DNA of 19,887 nt from an uncultured Coriobacteriales bacterium. Its GTDB lineage: Bacteria; Actinomycetota; Coriobacteriia; Coriobacteriales; Eggerthellaceae. The position numbers and the translations under genes were made by a program. The notes under the pieces are model-generated. The model had not been told where the DNA came from. It did no database searches and was given only the letters and a program-made list of their open reading frames with translations. Of the stretch, positions 1 through 6,555 are shown piece by piece. Numbering within the stretch: position 1 is the first letter of the stretch; each line of letters begins with the position of its first letter. The stretch covers positions 1 through 19,887 of the forward strand of contig CAMPNZ010000026.1 in the NCBI GenBank assembly GCA_946892075.1, given 5' to 3'.

Positions 1-2
1 CC

Positions 3-878
3 GCACTTGGTACTATGCAAAACCTTGTTAAACAAGCGTTCCTTCAAACATCTGAATTTGCTGTTGTTTCAACAAAAGATGGTTATTGGGATTCACTAGC
101 CGCAAGCAGCTTAGCGGGTAAATATGATTGTCCTATCTTGTTATCTAACTATGATGGGCTTCCTGCGGAAACTATTCAAGAATTGCAACGCCTTGGTGTA
201 AAACAGGTATTTGTATGTGGTGGAGAAAGCGTTCTAAGCAATAGTGTTGTTTCTCAACTTCAGGGAATGAATATTCAGGTTCAGCGCATTGCAGGAAATA
301 TGGCAAGTGATACGGCTAATTTGATTGCTGATAAAGTTGGACATTCTGATGAAGCATTTCTTGCAACCAGTTGGGGCTTTACTGATGCTCTTTCAGCAAG
401 TAGTTTAGCGTTTGCAACAAAGCGTCCTATTTATTTAGCTGACTATAATACAAGCTCTCTTGATAGTGCTACGCTTAATACTATGAAGAAAAACGGTATT
501 AAGAAAGTTATTATTGTTGGTGGTGCTTCGGTTGTGAGCAGTGATGTTCAGGGTATTTTGGAATCTAATGGTATTGCGGTAGAACGTATTGCAGGAGAAA
601 CCTGCTATGATACTTCTAAAGAGTTTTTGAAGCGGTTCCAAGGTGAATTTGATATGAGCACTGTCGGTGCGACTACCAGCTGGGGATTTACTGACGCTTT
701 GGCAGCTGCTCCTTTCTTTGGAAAGAAGAATAGTCCTGTTTTGTTAACTGATGATAGCAATACAACATCTTTTGGTGATGTTGATTTTAGTAGCGTAAAG
801 AAGGCTTATATTGTTGGCGGAGAAAAAGTTGTTGGAACAAGTGCAGCCAGCAAGCTTTGGCATGCTATTAACGGTTAA
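3..878 (+). CDS. CWB2-repeat cell-wall-binding surface protein, 3' part
   Basis: This is the C-terminal part of an exported surface protein; the reading frame stays open to the left edge, so the true start lies outside the window and the Met at base 15 is probably internal. Three consecutive cell-wall-binding repeats (Pfam CWB2 type) are visible. Each has a DSLAASSLA or FTDALSASSLA-like segment, a strand such as PILLS or PVLLT, and a hydrophobic strand ending in GG (VFVCGGESV, VIIVGGASV, AYIVGGEKV). The first two repeats close with RIAG. In this family such repeats, typically in threes, attach proteins non-covalently to the Gram-positive wall. The functional N-terminal domain and signal peptide are not in the window, so substrate or role cannot be stated. 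The gene is AT-richer than the heme operon, as often seen for laterally moving surface genes. It is followed by a 22-base gap and the next gene's ribosome site. Confidence 0.9.
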   Translation, partial: ALGTMQNLVKQAFLQTSEFAVVSTKDGYWDSLAASSLAGKYDCPILLSNYDGLPAETIQELQRLGVKQVFVCGGESVLSNSVVSQLQGMNIQVQRIAGNMASDTANLIADKVGHSDEAFLATSWGFTDALSASSLAFATKRPIYLADYNTSSLDSATLNTMKKNGIKKVIIVGGASVVSSDVQGILESNGIAVERIAGETCYDTSKEFLKRFQGEFDMSTVGATTSWGFTDALAAAPFFGKKNSPVLLTDDSNTTSFGDVDFSSVKKAYIVGGEKVVGTSAASKLWHAING

Positions 879-900
879 ATAGTTGATAAAGGAGTGAATT

Positions 901-1479
901 ATGCGCCACCAGAAAATTGATGCTTTACCACATCAACCGCAGATGGCGCACACGTCCTTGAACACATCTTCTGCGTACGCAGGAAGCATTACGCTTATTG
1001 GCATGCCCGCGTCGGGCAAGTCGACGCTGGGTTGTGCGCTGGCGCATCAGTTGAACAAGCAGTTTATTGATGCTGATAAGCTCATTGAAAGCACCTATCA
1101 CAAAACCCTGGAGCAGCTTATCGATAAGCATGGCGTGGCTCGTTTTCTTCAGATTGAAAGCGATGCCGTGTGCTCGATTGATCATGAAAACGCAGTTATT
1201 TCAACGGGCGGAAGTGCGGTGTATTCTGCGCGCGCTATGGAGCATGTTGCAACGCTAGGCCCCCTTGTGTATCTGGAAGTATCGTGCGATGAGCTGGAAA
1301 AACGCCTTGGCAACTTGCAGGAGCGTGGCGTTGTTGCGCGTGATGGCAGCGTGGTATCGTTGCCGCAGCTATACAGCGAACGTGTGCCGCTGTACAGGCG
1401 TTATGCAAACATTACGGTAAACGTTGACGGCACAACGGTTCAAGAAGCCTTACAAAAGCTTCTAAACGCACTTCAATAA
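901..1479 (+). CDS. Shikimate-kinase-like P-loop kinase (divergent)
   Basis: A 192-residue protein with the shikimate kinase fold signature: Walker A GMPASGKS at residues 34-41, a DAD motif (57-59) matching the DxD of shikimate kinases, a GG segment after STGG, and ERVPLYRRYA near the C-terminus carrying the Arg that normally holds shikimate. Start chosen at 901 because AAAGGAG lies about 7 bases upstream. The first 29 residues precede the usual family start. Oddities: the family motif FRxxE, whose Arg binds the shikimate carboxylate, reads FLQIE here, and the third Gly of GGG is Ser. ATP binding is well supported. Shikimate as substrate (phosphorylation to shikimate-3-phosphate in chorismate synthesis) is uncertain, and a related small-molecule kinase is possible. 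No aromatic-pathway genes are adjacent. Confidence 0.8.
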   Translation: MRHQKIDALPHQPQMAHTSLNTSSAYAGSITLIGMPASGKSTLGCALAHQLNKQFIDADKLIESTYHKTLEQLIDKHGVARFLQIESDAVCSIDHENAVISTGGSAVYSARAMEHVATLGPLVYLEVSCDELEKRLGNLQERGVVARDGSVVSLPQLYSERVPLYRRYANITVNVDGTTVQEALQKLLNALQ

Positions 1480-1707
1480 CGCACGTCGGGAACGCGTTTC
1501 CCCACCAAGCCGCGCTTCAGGAACGCGCTTCAGGCTCGTTCGTTCACCCTTCTGCCAGTGCTGTTCGGTGCGCCGCGCGCTACATCCGTTCTCGTGTGCT
1601 GTTAGCAAGCTCAGCCACGTTCCCCATTACTGTCGTGCCACGCGCCACCAGCACCGCCGCCCCACCAAGCCGCGCGCTACATCCGTTCTTCACCCTTATG
1701 CTTTACG
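1480..1707. repeat. Repeat-rich intergenic spacer
   Basis: No convincing gene is visible between the kinase and the LuxR gene (1480-1818). The spacer holds short direct repeats: CCCACCAAGCCGCGC at 1501-1515 and 1661-1675; a 21-base perfect repeat at 1572-1592 and 1669-1689 (core GCGCTACATCCGTTCT); and a 13-base tandem GCGCTTCAGGAAC/GCGCTTCAGGCTC near 1511-1536. The first 15-mer runs straight into the second copy of the 21-mer, so units are shuffled rather than simply tandem. Words such as CGTTCCCC recur here, in the 3634-3880 spacer and inside several genes. Confidence 0.6.
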
Positions 1708-1738
1708 CCTTGCGTCATTGCGCAAGGATAGCGATAAT
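1708..1738 (+). promoter_or_regulatory. Predicted sigma-70-type promoter with overlapping dyad, upstream of the LuxR gene
   Basis: TTGCGT (1710-1715) and GATAAT (1733-1738) are spaced by 17 bases, a good housekeeping promoter match. A perfect 7-base inverted repeat CCTTGCG/CGCAAGG (1708-1714 and 1721-1727, 6-base centre) covers the -35 box and part of the spacer. That placement suits a repressor operator, although a short RNA hairpin is possible if transcription starts further upstream. The resulting leader would be about 75 nt long. Confidence 0.55.
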
Positions 1739-1818
1739 AAACGTACTCAATAGTTGCATCATGGTTCGTGTGCAAGGTGCGCGTGTAGCATCTGCACCGC
1801 AAAAGAATAGGTAGCATT

Positions 1819-3633
1819 ATGACATCAACTTCCGCTGGCGCTTCGCAGGCGTCTTTTTCGCAAGCATCTTTGCACGAACGTCGCCATCAGCCGCTGAACG
1901 TGCTGCTTGTTGCGGCGTTTGGTTTCGCTTGCATGATTGCATACAGTCGCATGCTGTCTACGGGCTTTGTGGGATACCTTATTTCGGGCGGAGCAGCCAT
2001 TTCCGATCCGTACTATGCGCTTCGTGCCATTAGCGAAATTGTCACCTTTGCGCTGCTTGCTGTTATTTCGTACAGCAGGCACATTTCCTTGAAGCCGCTT
2101 GCGCTTATTGTTTCGGTTGTGTGCATGGTGGTTGCAAGTATCGTTATTGCCTGCGCGTCGATGGAATCGTGGGTTGTTGCGCCGTGCTACCTGGTTGCAA
2201 GCGTCGCAAACGCCCTGGTCATGTATACGTGGATGCTGCTGCTAAGCACGTTTAGCATTCGCTCCATCGTAGTGAGTGTGCTGGGCGGCGTGTTGCTGGC
2301 GGCGCCGCTGATGATGGTGCCTGGTTTGGGGCGCGAAATTTGCCTGATCGTTGCCGCGGTGTGTGCGTTCATTTCAGGAATAAGCGTGCTGCGCATCGAT
2401 GGCACGCTGCAATGCGCGCGTACCGAAACGAAGCTGCAAGAGGGCGTTCTGCATCGTATTCCCTGGTTAAGCGTTATTTTGGTGCTGTCAAGCGGATTTT
2501 TGGGAACCGCGCTGTATGCCATTGCCTACAAGCGTCTTATTATGCTAAGCGACGGCGCGAACATTGCAGTATACGTAATAACAGTGCTGGTGGCGCTAAC
2601 GATTGTGGTGTATCTGATTGTGTGTACGCGCAGATGGTTGCATTTTATTGGCTTCCCGTCGGTGGTTATTTTGGCGCTTGCCATTTTAAGCTCGTGTTTT
2701 GTGTCGGATATGTTTGTGCAAACCACGCTTGGCTTGCTGCTGGCGTCGGTGTTTTGCTCGCGCTTGTTGTACTGGATTATTTTCCCCGCCCTGTTCACAA
2801 CGCTGAAAATTCCGCGCGGCTTTTTGGTGGGCTTGCTGCTTATTTGCGCCAATGGATCGCTTGCGTCGCTGGTGGGCGGCGCCGTGGGCTCACTGCTGCC
2901 AATGAACGTGCATATTTTGAGCAACGTGGGTTGCGCGATTGCCGTTATTGTGGCGCTTATTTTGGTGGGAGGCGTAATTTTGTCGCATGAAGTGAGCCTT
3001 ATTCCGTATCGCATTGACGACATGCCCGAGGTGATTGAGGGCTTCGATGCGGCCGGTGCATCAGGTGAGCTTGATGCGCGTCAGGAAGTGGCGCGTCAGG
3101 CGGATGCGTTGCAAGGTGCGGGTGCGTTGCAGGGAGCGGGTGCACCTGGTGAGCTTGATGCGCGTCAGGAGGCACAGGTGTTAGCTGGTGGGGAACGTGT
3201 TTCCGCGGGTATTACCGCAGACGGTGCTGGTGCGAACGCTGGTGTCGTGAGCGGTTACGGTGACGGTGTTCCTGCTGGTGGGGAACGCAATGCCGCCGCT
3301 GGTGCTGCTGCTGGTGTTGGAGTTGCTGCTGGTTCTGCTGGTTCCTCGCACGCCGTGTCAGAAAGGGCGCCTCGCAGCGATGAAGCTGCCATCTCGCTTG
3401 AAGAAAAAATGAAACAGCAGATAGATGTGGTGTCGCAGGAGTATGGCCTTACCAAGCGCGAAACCGAGGTTGTGTTGCTTACGGCGCAAGGTTTTTCGTG
3501 CGCGTATATCTCGCAAAAATTGGTTGTTTCGAACTCGACGGTGCGCTTCCATCAGCAAAATGCCTATCGAAAGTTGGGCGTGCATTCCCGAAACGAGCTT
3601 ATCGAATTTGTAAACGCAGCTCAAAGTATCTAA
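1819..3633 (+). CDS. LuxR-family regulator with polytopic membrane N-terminus
   Basis: A 604-residue membrane-bound transcription regulator. Residues about 27-400 form roughly 12 hydrophobic segments with short loops, resembling the MFS-like sensor half common in Coriobacteriia LuxR proteins. Residues about 541-600 are a typical LuxR/GerE helix-turn-helix (GLTKRETEVVLL, then QGFSCAYISQKLVVSNSTV and a YRKLGVHSRNEL recognition region). Family knowledge says such proteins bind DNA through this domain; the membrane half is presumed to sense a ligand, which cannot be identified here. Between them lies an Ala/Gly-rich linker of about 120 residues built from repeats: an 18-base tandem at 3106-3141, a 23-base repeat at 3064-3086 and 3148-3170, and GCTGGTGGGGAACG twice. 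It is immediately upstream of, and codirectional with, the heme operon, so it is a candidate regulator of it, but only by position. Confidence 0.9.
   Translation: MTSTSAGASQASFSQASLHERRHQPLNVLLVAAFGFACMIAYSRMLSTGFVGYLISGGAAISDPYYALRAISEIVTFALLAVISYSRHISLKPLALIVSVVCMVVASIVIACASMESWVVAPCYLVASVANALVMYTWMLLLSTFSIRSIVVSVLGGVLLAAPLMMVPGLGREICLIVAAVCAFISGISVLRIDGTLQCARTETKLQEGVLHRIPWLSVILVLSSGFLGTALYAIAYKRLIMLSDGANIAVYVITVLVALTIVVYLIVCTRRWLHFIGFPSVVILALAILSSCFVSDMFVQTTLGLLLASVFCSRLLYWIIFPALFTTLKIPRGFLVGLLLICANGSLASLVGGAVGSLLPMNVHILSNVGCAIAVIVALILVGGVILSHEVSLIPYRIDDMPEVIEGFDAAGASGELDARQEVARQADALQGAGALQGAGAPGELDARQEAQVLAGGERVSAGITADGAGANAGVVSGYGDGVPAGGERNAAAGAAAGVGVAAGSAGSSHAVSERAPRSDEAAISLEEKMKQQIDVVSQEYGLTKRETEVVLLTAQGFSCAYISQKLVVSNSTVRFHQQNAYRKLGVHSRNELIEFVNAAQSI
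3050..3345 (+). repeat. In-frame Ala/Gly-rich repeat block in the LuxR linker
   Basis: Tandem and interspersed copies encode ALQGAG units and duplicated GELDARQE. Units: 18 bases twice at 3106-3141; 23 bases at 3064-3086 and 3148-3170; GCTGGTGGGGAACG near 3184 and 3272. It joins the membrane half to the DNA-binding domain and is probably disordered. Confidence 0.7.
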
Positions 3634-3923
3634 GGCGAACGAAACGCTGCGTCACGTGATAGCAGTGTGCGAAGTGGTGTGTGGCTTCTGTGCCTTGCAC
3701 CGCCGCAGTTCAGACCCGCATCCTCACGCTTCACGCCCATGAGTAATCCGCGCCTCGCCGCCACGTGCGCGTTGCTGCGTTCCCCAGCACCGCCCGCTGC
3801 TCCGCCACGTTCCCCAGCACCACCCCGCTGCTCCGCTGCGTTCCCCACGAAACACGCGTGCTACCTGCAGAGAGGCCGCATACGGACGGTTCCAGTGTTT
3901 GCTATCCTCTCTATTTTCACAGG
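3634..3923. repeat. Spacer after the LuxR gene with an imperfect 30-base tandem repeat
   Basis: No gene is supported in 3634-4105; short frames here lack ribosome sites and recognisable domains. An imperfect tandem repeat of about 2.3 copies, period 30-31, runs from about 3780 to 3850. Each unit starts TTCCCCAGCACC and contains CGCTGCTCCG. On the minus strand the unit reads GGTGCTGGGGAACG, close to the GCTGGTGGGGAACG words inside the LuxR gene. A TCACGTGA palindrome lies at 3652-3659. No clear intrinsic terminator was seen for the LuxR gene. Confidence 0.55.
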
Positions 3924-3963
3924 TTGTAAATCTTTACTACGCGCTTATTATTTCTGTAAGCGT
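3924..3963 (+). promoter_or_regulatory. Candidate heme-operon promoter with dyad over the -10 box
   Basis: TTGTAA (3924-3929) and TATTAT (3946-3951) are spaced by 16 bases. The inverted repeat CGCTTA/TAAGCG (3942-3947 and 3957-3962) straddles the -10 box, inside the longer word GCGCTTAT (3941-3948). This arrangement suits negative control of the downstream heme genes. The leader would be about 145 nt. Confidence 0.4.
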
Positions 3964-4043
3964 ATTGCTCCGCTGCGCACGTTCTTAAAAAACTAGCACT
4001 TTTAACAGTTATAAATATCACAAACTCCCTTTAGTATACGTAT

Positions 4044-4075
4044 GCGCTTATGTAAATGCGTTTATTCACATAAGC
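4044..4075 (+). promoter_or_regulatory. Second dyad sharing the GCGCTTAT half-site, upstream of the heme operon
   Basis: A perfect 8-base inverted repeat, GCTTATGT at 4046-4053 and ACATAAGC at 4068-4075, has a 14-base centre. Its left arm sits in GCGCTTAT (4044-4051), the same octamer found in the dyad at 3941. It lies about 30 bases before the first heme-gene start. It could be a second operator, or a leader hairpin with a large loop. Confidence 0.45.
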
Positions 4076-4105
4076 AGGGTGGGAATTGCACTTAAAGGGG
4101 AGAGT

Positions 4106-5020
4106 ATGACGTATTGCGGGAAACGCGCGCCGTATCCGCTGTTCATTTACATGGAAGGCAAGCGTGCACTTGTTGTTGGAGCAGGCAAAGTAGCGGAACG
4201 AAAAATTGCTACCTTGCGCGAGTATGGAGCCAGCGTGCATGTTGTTGCTCCTGATGCGACGCCGAAAATTCAGGAATGGGCGCACGCGCATCTTATTCAG
4301 TGGACGCCTCGCGCCTACGAGTCGGGCGATATTTCTGACGCGTTTTTGGTGTTTGCAGCAACGTCATCTACCCAGGTCAACAAGCAAGTTTTTCTTGATG
4401 CCGAGGCGCATAATTGCCTGTGCAACGTGGTGGACGTTCCCGTGTTGTGCAATTGCATTGTGCCGTCGCTGATGCGTCGCGGCGATTTGCAGATTGCCGT
4501 TTCAAGCGGTGGAGCTGCGCCAACAGTGGCAAAACACATTCGTCATGCGCTTGAGGCTCAGTATCCTGCCTATTGGGAAGAATATGTGCGCGTGCTGGGC
4601 GAGTTGCGCACGCTTATCAAGCAGCGCGTTGAGGGCGATGCCGTCAATCGCACGCCTTTGTTTGAGGCGGTTGCGCAGGCGGGCCTTGAAAAGCGCGTTG
4701 AACAGGGCGAACAGCTTGACATTTACGCGCTTTACGACGAAATTGTTGCACCTTTGCTGCGCCGTCCTGCGCAGGGGCATCATCATGTGGCGGAGCGTGT
4801 GCGTGAACATGCTGGAAAACGTGTGCGCGAACGAGCAGGTGAGAGCGCCAGCGAGCGTGCGGCTGAATGTGCCAGCGAGCGTGCGGCTGAACGCGTCTTC
4901 AACTATGCAGGCGACTATGCGGCGGACCGCGCTTCCAATTCTGCCTACGACTATGCAGGTGACTACACCAATTTCGAAGCCTTGACCTGCGACGATTTCC
5001 AAGAAGGGAGCGCACGATGA
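4106..5020 (+). CDS. Precorrin-2 dehydrogenase (Met8/CysG-N type)
   Basis: It oxidises precorrin-2 to sirohydrochlorin with NAD+, and in Met8/CysG-type enzymes also inserts iron to give siroheme. Start chosen at 4106 (MTYCGKRAPYPLFIYMEGKR) because AAAGGGGAG lies just upstream; a GTG nine codons earlier lacks a ribosome site. Residues 20-35 hold the Rossmann motif VVGAGKVAERK. Asp110 in NVVDVP matches the Asp that Met8 and CysG use for both reactions. SSGGAAPTVAKHIR follows at about 133. The family core ends near residue 225. The last 75 residues are an unrelated low-complexity tail with a 24-base tandem repeat (4847-4894, ASERAAEC/ASERAAER) and NYAGDYA-like units. The gene leads the heme operon and its stop overlaps hemA (ATGA). 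No separate SirB/CbiX chelatase is in the window, so a bifunctional role is plausible but unproven. Confidence 0.88.
   Translation: MTYCGKRAPYPLFIYMEGKRALVVGAGKVAERKIATLREYGASVHVVAPDATPKIQEWAHAHLIQWTPRAYESGDISDAFLVFAATSSTQVNKQVFLDAEAHNCLCNVVDVPVLCNCIVPSLMRRGDLQIAVSSGGAAPTVAKHIRHALEAQYPAYWEEYVRVLGELRTLIKQRVEGDAVNRTPLFEAVAQAGLEKRVEQGEQLDIYALYDEIVAPLLRRPAQGHHHVAERVREHAGKRVRERAGESASERAAECASERAAERVFNYAGDYAADRASNSAYDYAGDYTNFEALTCDDFQEGSAR
4847..4894 (+). repeat. 24-base tandem repeat in the C-terminal tail of precorrin-2 dehydrogenase
   Basis: Two copies of GCCAGCGAGCGTGCGGCTGA plus four bases differ only at the end. They encode ASERAAEC and ASERAAER, in the non-conserved tail after the catalytic core. 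Confidence 0.85.
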
Positions 5021-6555
5021 GCTTGTTTCTGCTTGGAGCAAGCTACAAAAGCGCCTCATTGCGGGTGCGCGAAGCGCTTGCCATTACCCCCGATGACCTT
5101 ACGTCGTGCGCCCAGGCGCTGTTGCGCGAGCGCGGCATCGATGAAGTTGTCATCCTTTCTACGTGCAATCGCACCGAGCTGTACGTAAACGCGCAAACCG
5201 ATAGGCTTGCTCATCAGGCACTTGTTGCGTTATGCACCGCGCGTTTAGTGCAGTCGCAGCACAGTTTTTCCGAATCGCCCGCTTGGCTTATCGAGAATTA
5301 TTGCTACGAAAAGCGCGGCATGGAAGTGGTATCGCACCTGTTCAGCGTGGTGTGTTCGCTTGACTCCATGGTGCTTGGAGAAGCGCAAATTTTGGGTCAA
5401 ACGAAGCGCGCCTTCGAGATGGCAGAGCTTCATAACACCTGTTCAGAAGTGCTTTCCCGCCTGTTCAAAACGGCGCTTAGCGTTGGCAAGCGTGCGCGTA
5501 GCGAAACTGCCATTGGCTCGGATTGCGTATCGATGTCAACCAGTATGATGCATATTGCGCGTGAACATTGCAGCGCTCTTCAGGATGCGTCGTGTGTGGT
5601 GCTGGGAGCAGGGGAAATGGCGCAGTTGTCGCTGCGTTATCTGTTGCAAGCGCCCGTGAAAACCATTTATGTGGCGTCGCGTCATTATGCGCATGCACAG
5701 CAGGTAGTAGAACAGCTGAAAGCAGAAATGCGCACGTCAGCTGCGGGAACGGACGTCGCGGGAACGGACGGCGCTGAAACGCAACAATCTACCACGCCTA
5801 CCGTGTTACAGGCCATCGATTTTGCCGATCGGTACTCGTATATTGCCCAATCGCAGCTGGTTATGAGTATGACGCGCGCATCTTCGTTTGTCGTAGATGC
5901 CGAACAGCTGGAAATGGCGCGTAATGCGCATCACACTGCTGAAAACCCCACGTCAGACGCTCAACTCGTGCTTATCGACGCCGCAATTCCGCGCGATATC
6001 GACCCCGCGTGTGCATCGCTGCCAGGCGTTCAGCTGTTTGACACGCAACACGTTCAACATGTTGTTGATGCGGGGCTGAGTGCACGTATGGAGGCCGTTG
6101 GTGCTGTTGAGAAGCTTATTGAGCAAGCCCAATCGGAGTTTTTGGCGTGGATGCAAGAGCGCAGTGTTACGCCAACCATCAAAGAAATGTACGAAAAAGG
6201 CAGCGTTGTGGTTGATAGAGAGCTCAAGCGTTGCATCAAATCGTTCGAGAACGCGCGCGGTCAGAAGCTGTCGAGCGACGAATGCCAGCTGCTTGAGCTG
6301 TACGGCGAAGCCATTGCCAAGAAGTTGCTGCATGGACCTACGGCGCGTTTGCGCAAAGAGGCGCACACCAGCGCGTCGTTTTATTACACGGTGTCGGCGC
6401 GCTATTTGTTTGGGCTGGACACAAACCCGCCAGGATCGGGCTGTCCGCATTGCGCGCATCCTACGTGTCTTGAGGGAAAAGGCTGTTCAAGGCGTCAAAA
6501 TTGCGAAACCTTGCAGCAGGAGGGCGCACGTTCTGCCGAAGGAGTAGCGCGATGA
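5017..6555 (+). CDS. hemA: Glutamyl-tRNA reductase
   Basis: It reduces glutamyl-tRNA(Glu) with NADPH to glutamate-1-semialdehyde, the committed step of C5 tetrapyrrole synthesis. Visible signatures: LLGASYKSASLRVRE at the N-terminus, the active-site Cys50 in LSTCNRTELYV, SLDSMVLGEAQILGQTKRAF, GKRARSETAIG, and the Rossmann motif VVLGAGEMAQLS. The His usual in the N-terminal NHKT motif is Tyr here. Start 5017 overlaps the preceding stop by 4 bases, implying translational coupling. At about residues 243-260, in the nucleotide-binding domain, there is a 15-base tandem insert (AGTDVAGTDG). At 512 residues it is about 90 longer than usual. Part of the excess is a C-terminal tail with five cysteines (476, 479, 484, 490, 496) in GCPHC...C...C...C. 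That tail is not part of the usual family and could bind heme, zinc or a cluster; this is inference. Confidence 0.96.
   Translation: MSLFLLGASYKSASLRVREALAITPDDLTSCAQALLRERGIDEVVILSTCNRTELYVNAQTDRLAHQALVALCTARLVQSQHSFSESPAWLIENYCYEKRGMEVVSHLFSVVCSLDSMVLGEAQILGQTKRAFEMAELHNTCSEVLSRLFKTALSVGKRARSETAIGSDCVSMSTSMMHIAREHCSALQDASCVVLGAGEMAQLSLRYLLQAPVKTIYVASRHYAHAQQVVEQLKAEMRTSAAGTDVAGTDGAETQQSTTPTVLQAIDFADRYSYIAQSQLVMSMTRASSFVVDAEQLEMARNAHHTAENPTSDAQLVLIDAAIPRDIDPACASLPGVQLFDTQHVQHVVDAGLSARMEAVGAVEKLIEQAQSEFLAWMQERSVTPTIKEMYEKGSVVVDRELKRCIKSFENARGQKLSSDECQLLELYGEAIAKKLLHGPTARLRKEAHTSASFYYTVSARYLFGLDTNPPGSGCPHCAHPTCLEGKGCSRRQNCETLQQEGARSAEGVAR

Noticed and set aside
2340..2990. A 216-codon alternative frame within the LuxR gene
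   Set aside because: It is out of frame with a clear 12-TM and HTH protein and has no recognisable domain.
3667..3996. A 109-codon frame in the spacer after the LuxR gene
   Set aside because: It is a Pro/Ala-rich translation of a tandem repeat, has no ribosome site, and runs across the predicted promoter.
4079..4105. Upstream GTG start for the precorrin-2 dehydrogenase
   Set aside because: The strong AAAGGGGAG sits between this GTG and the ATG at 4106, and the added residues are not family sequence.
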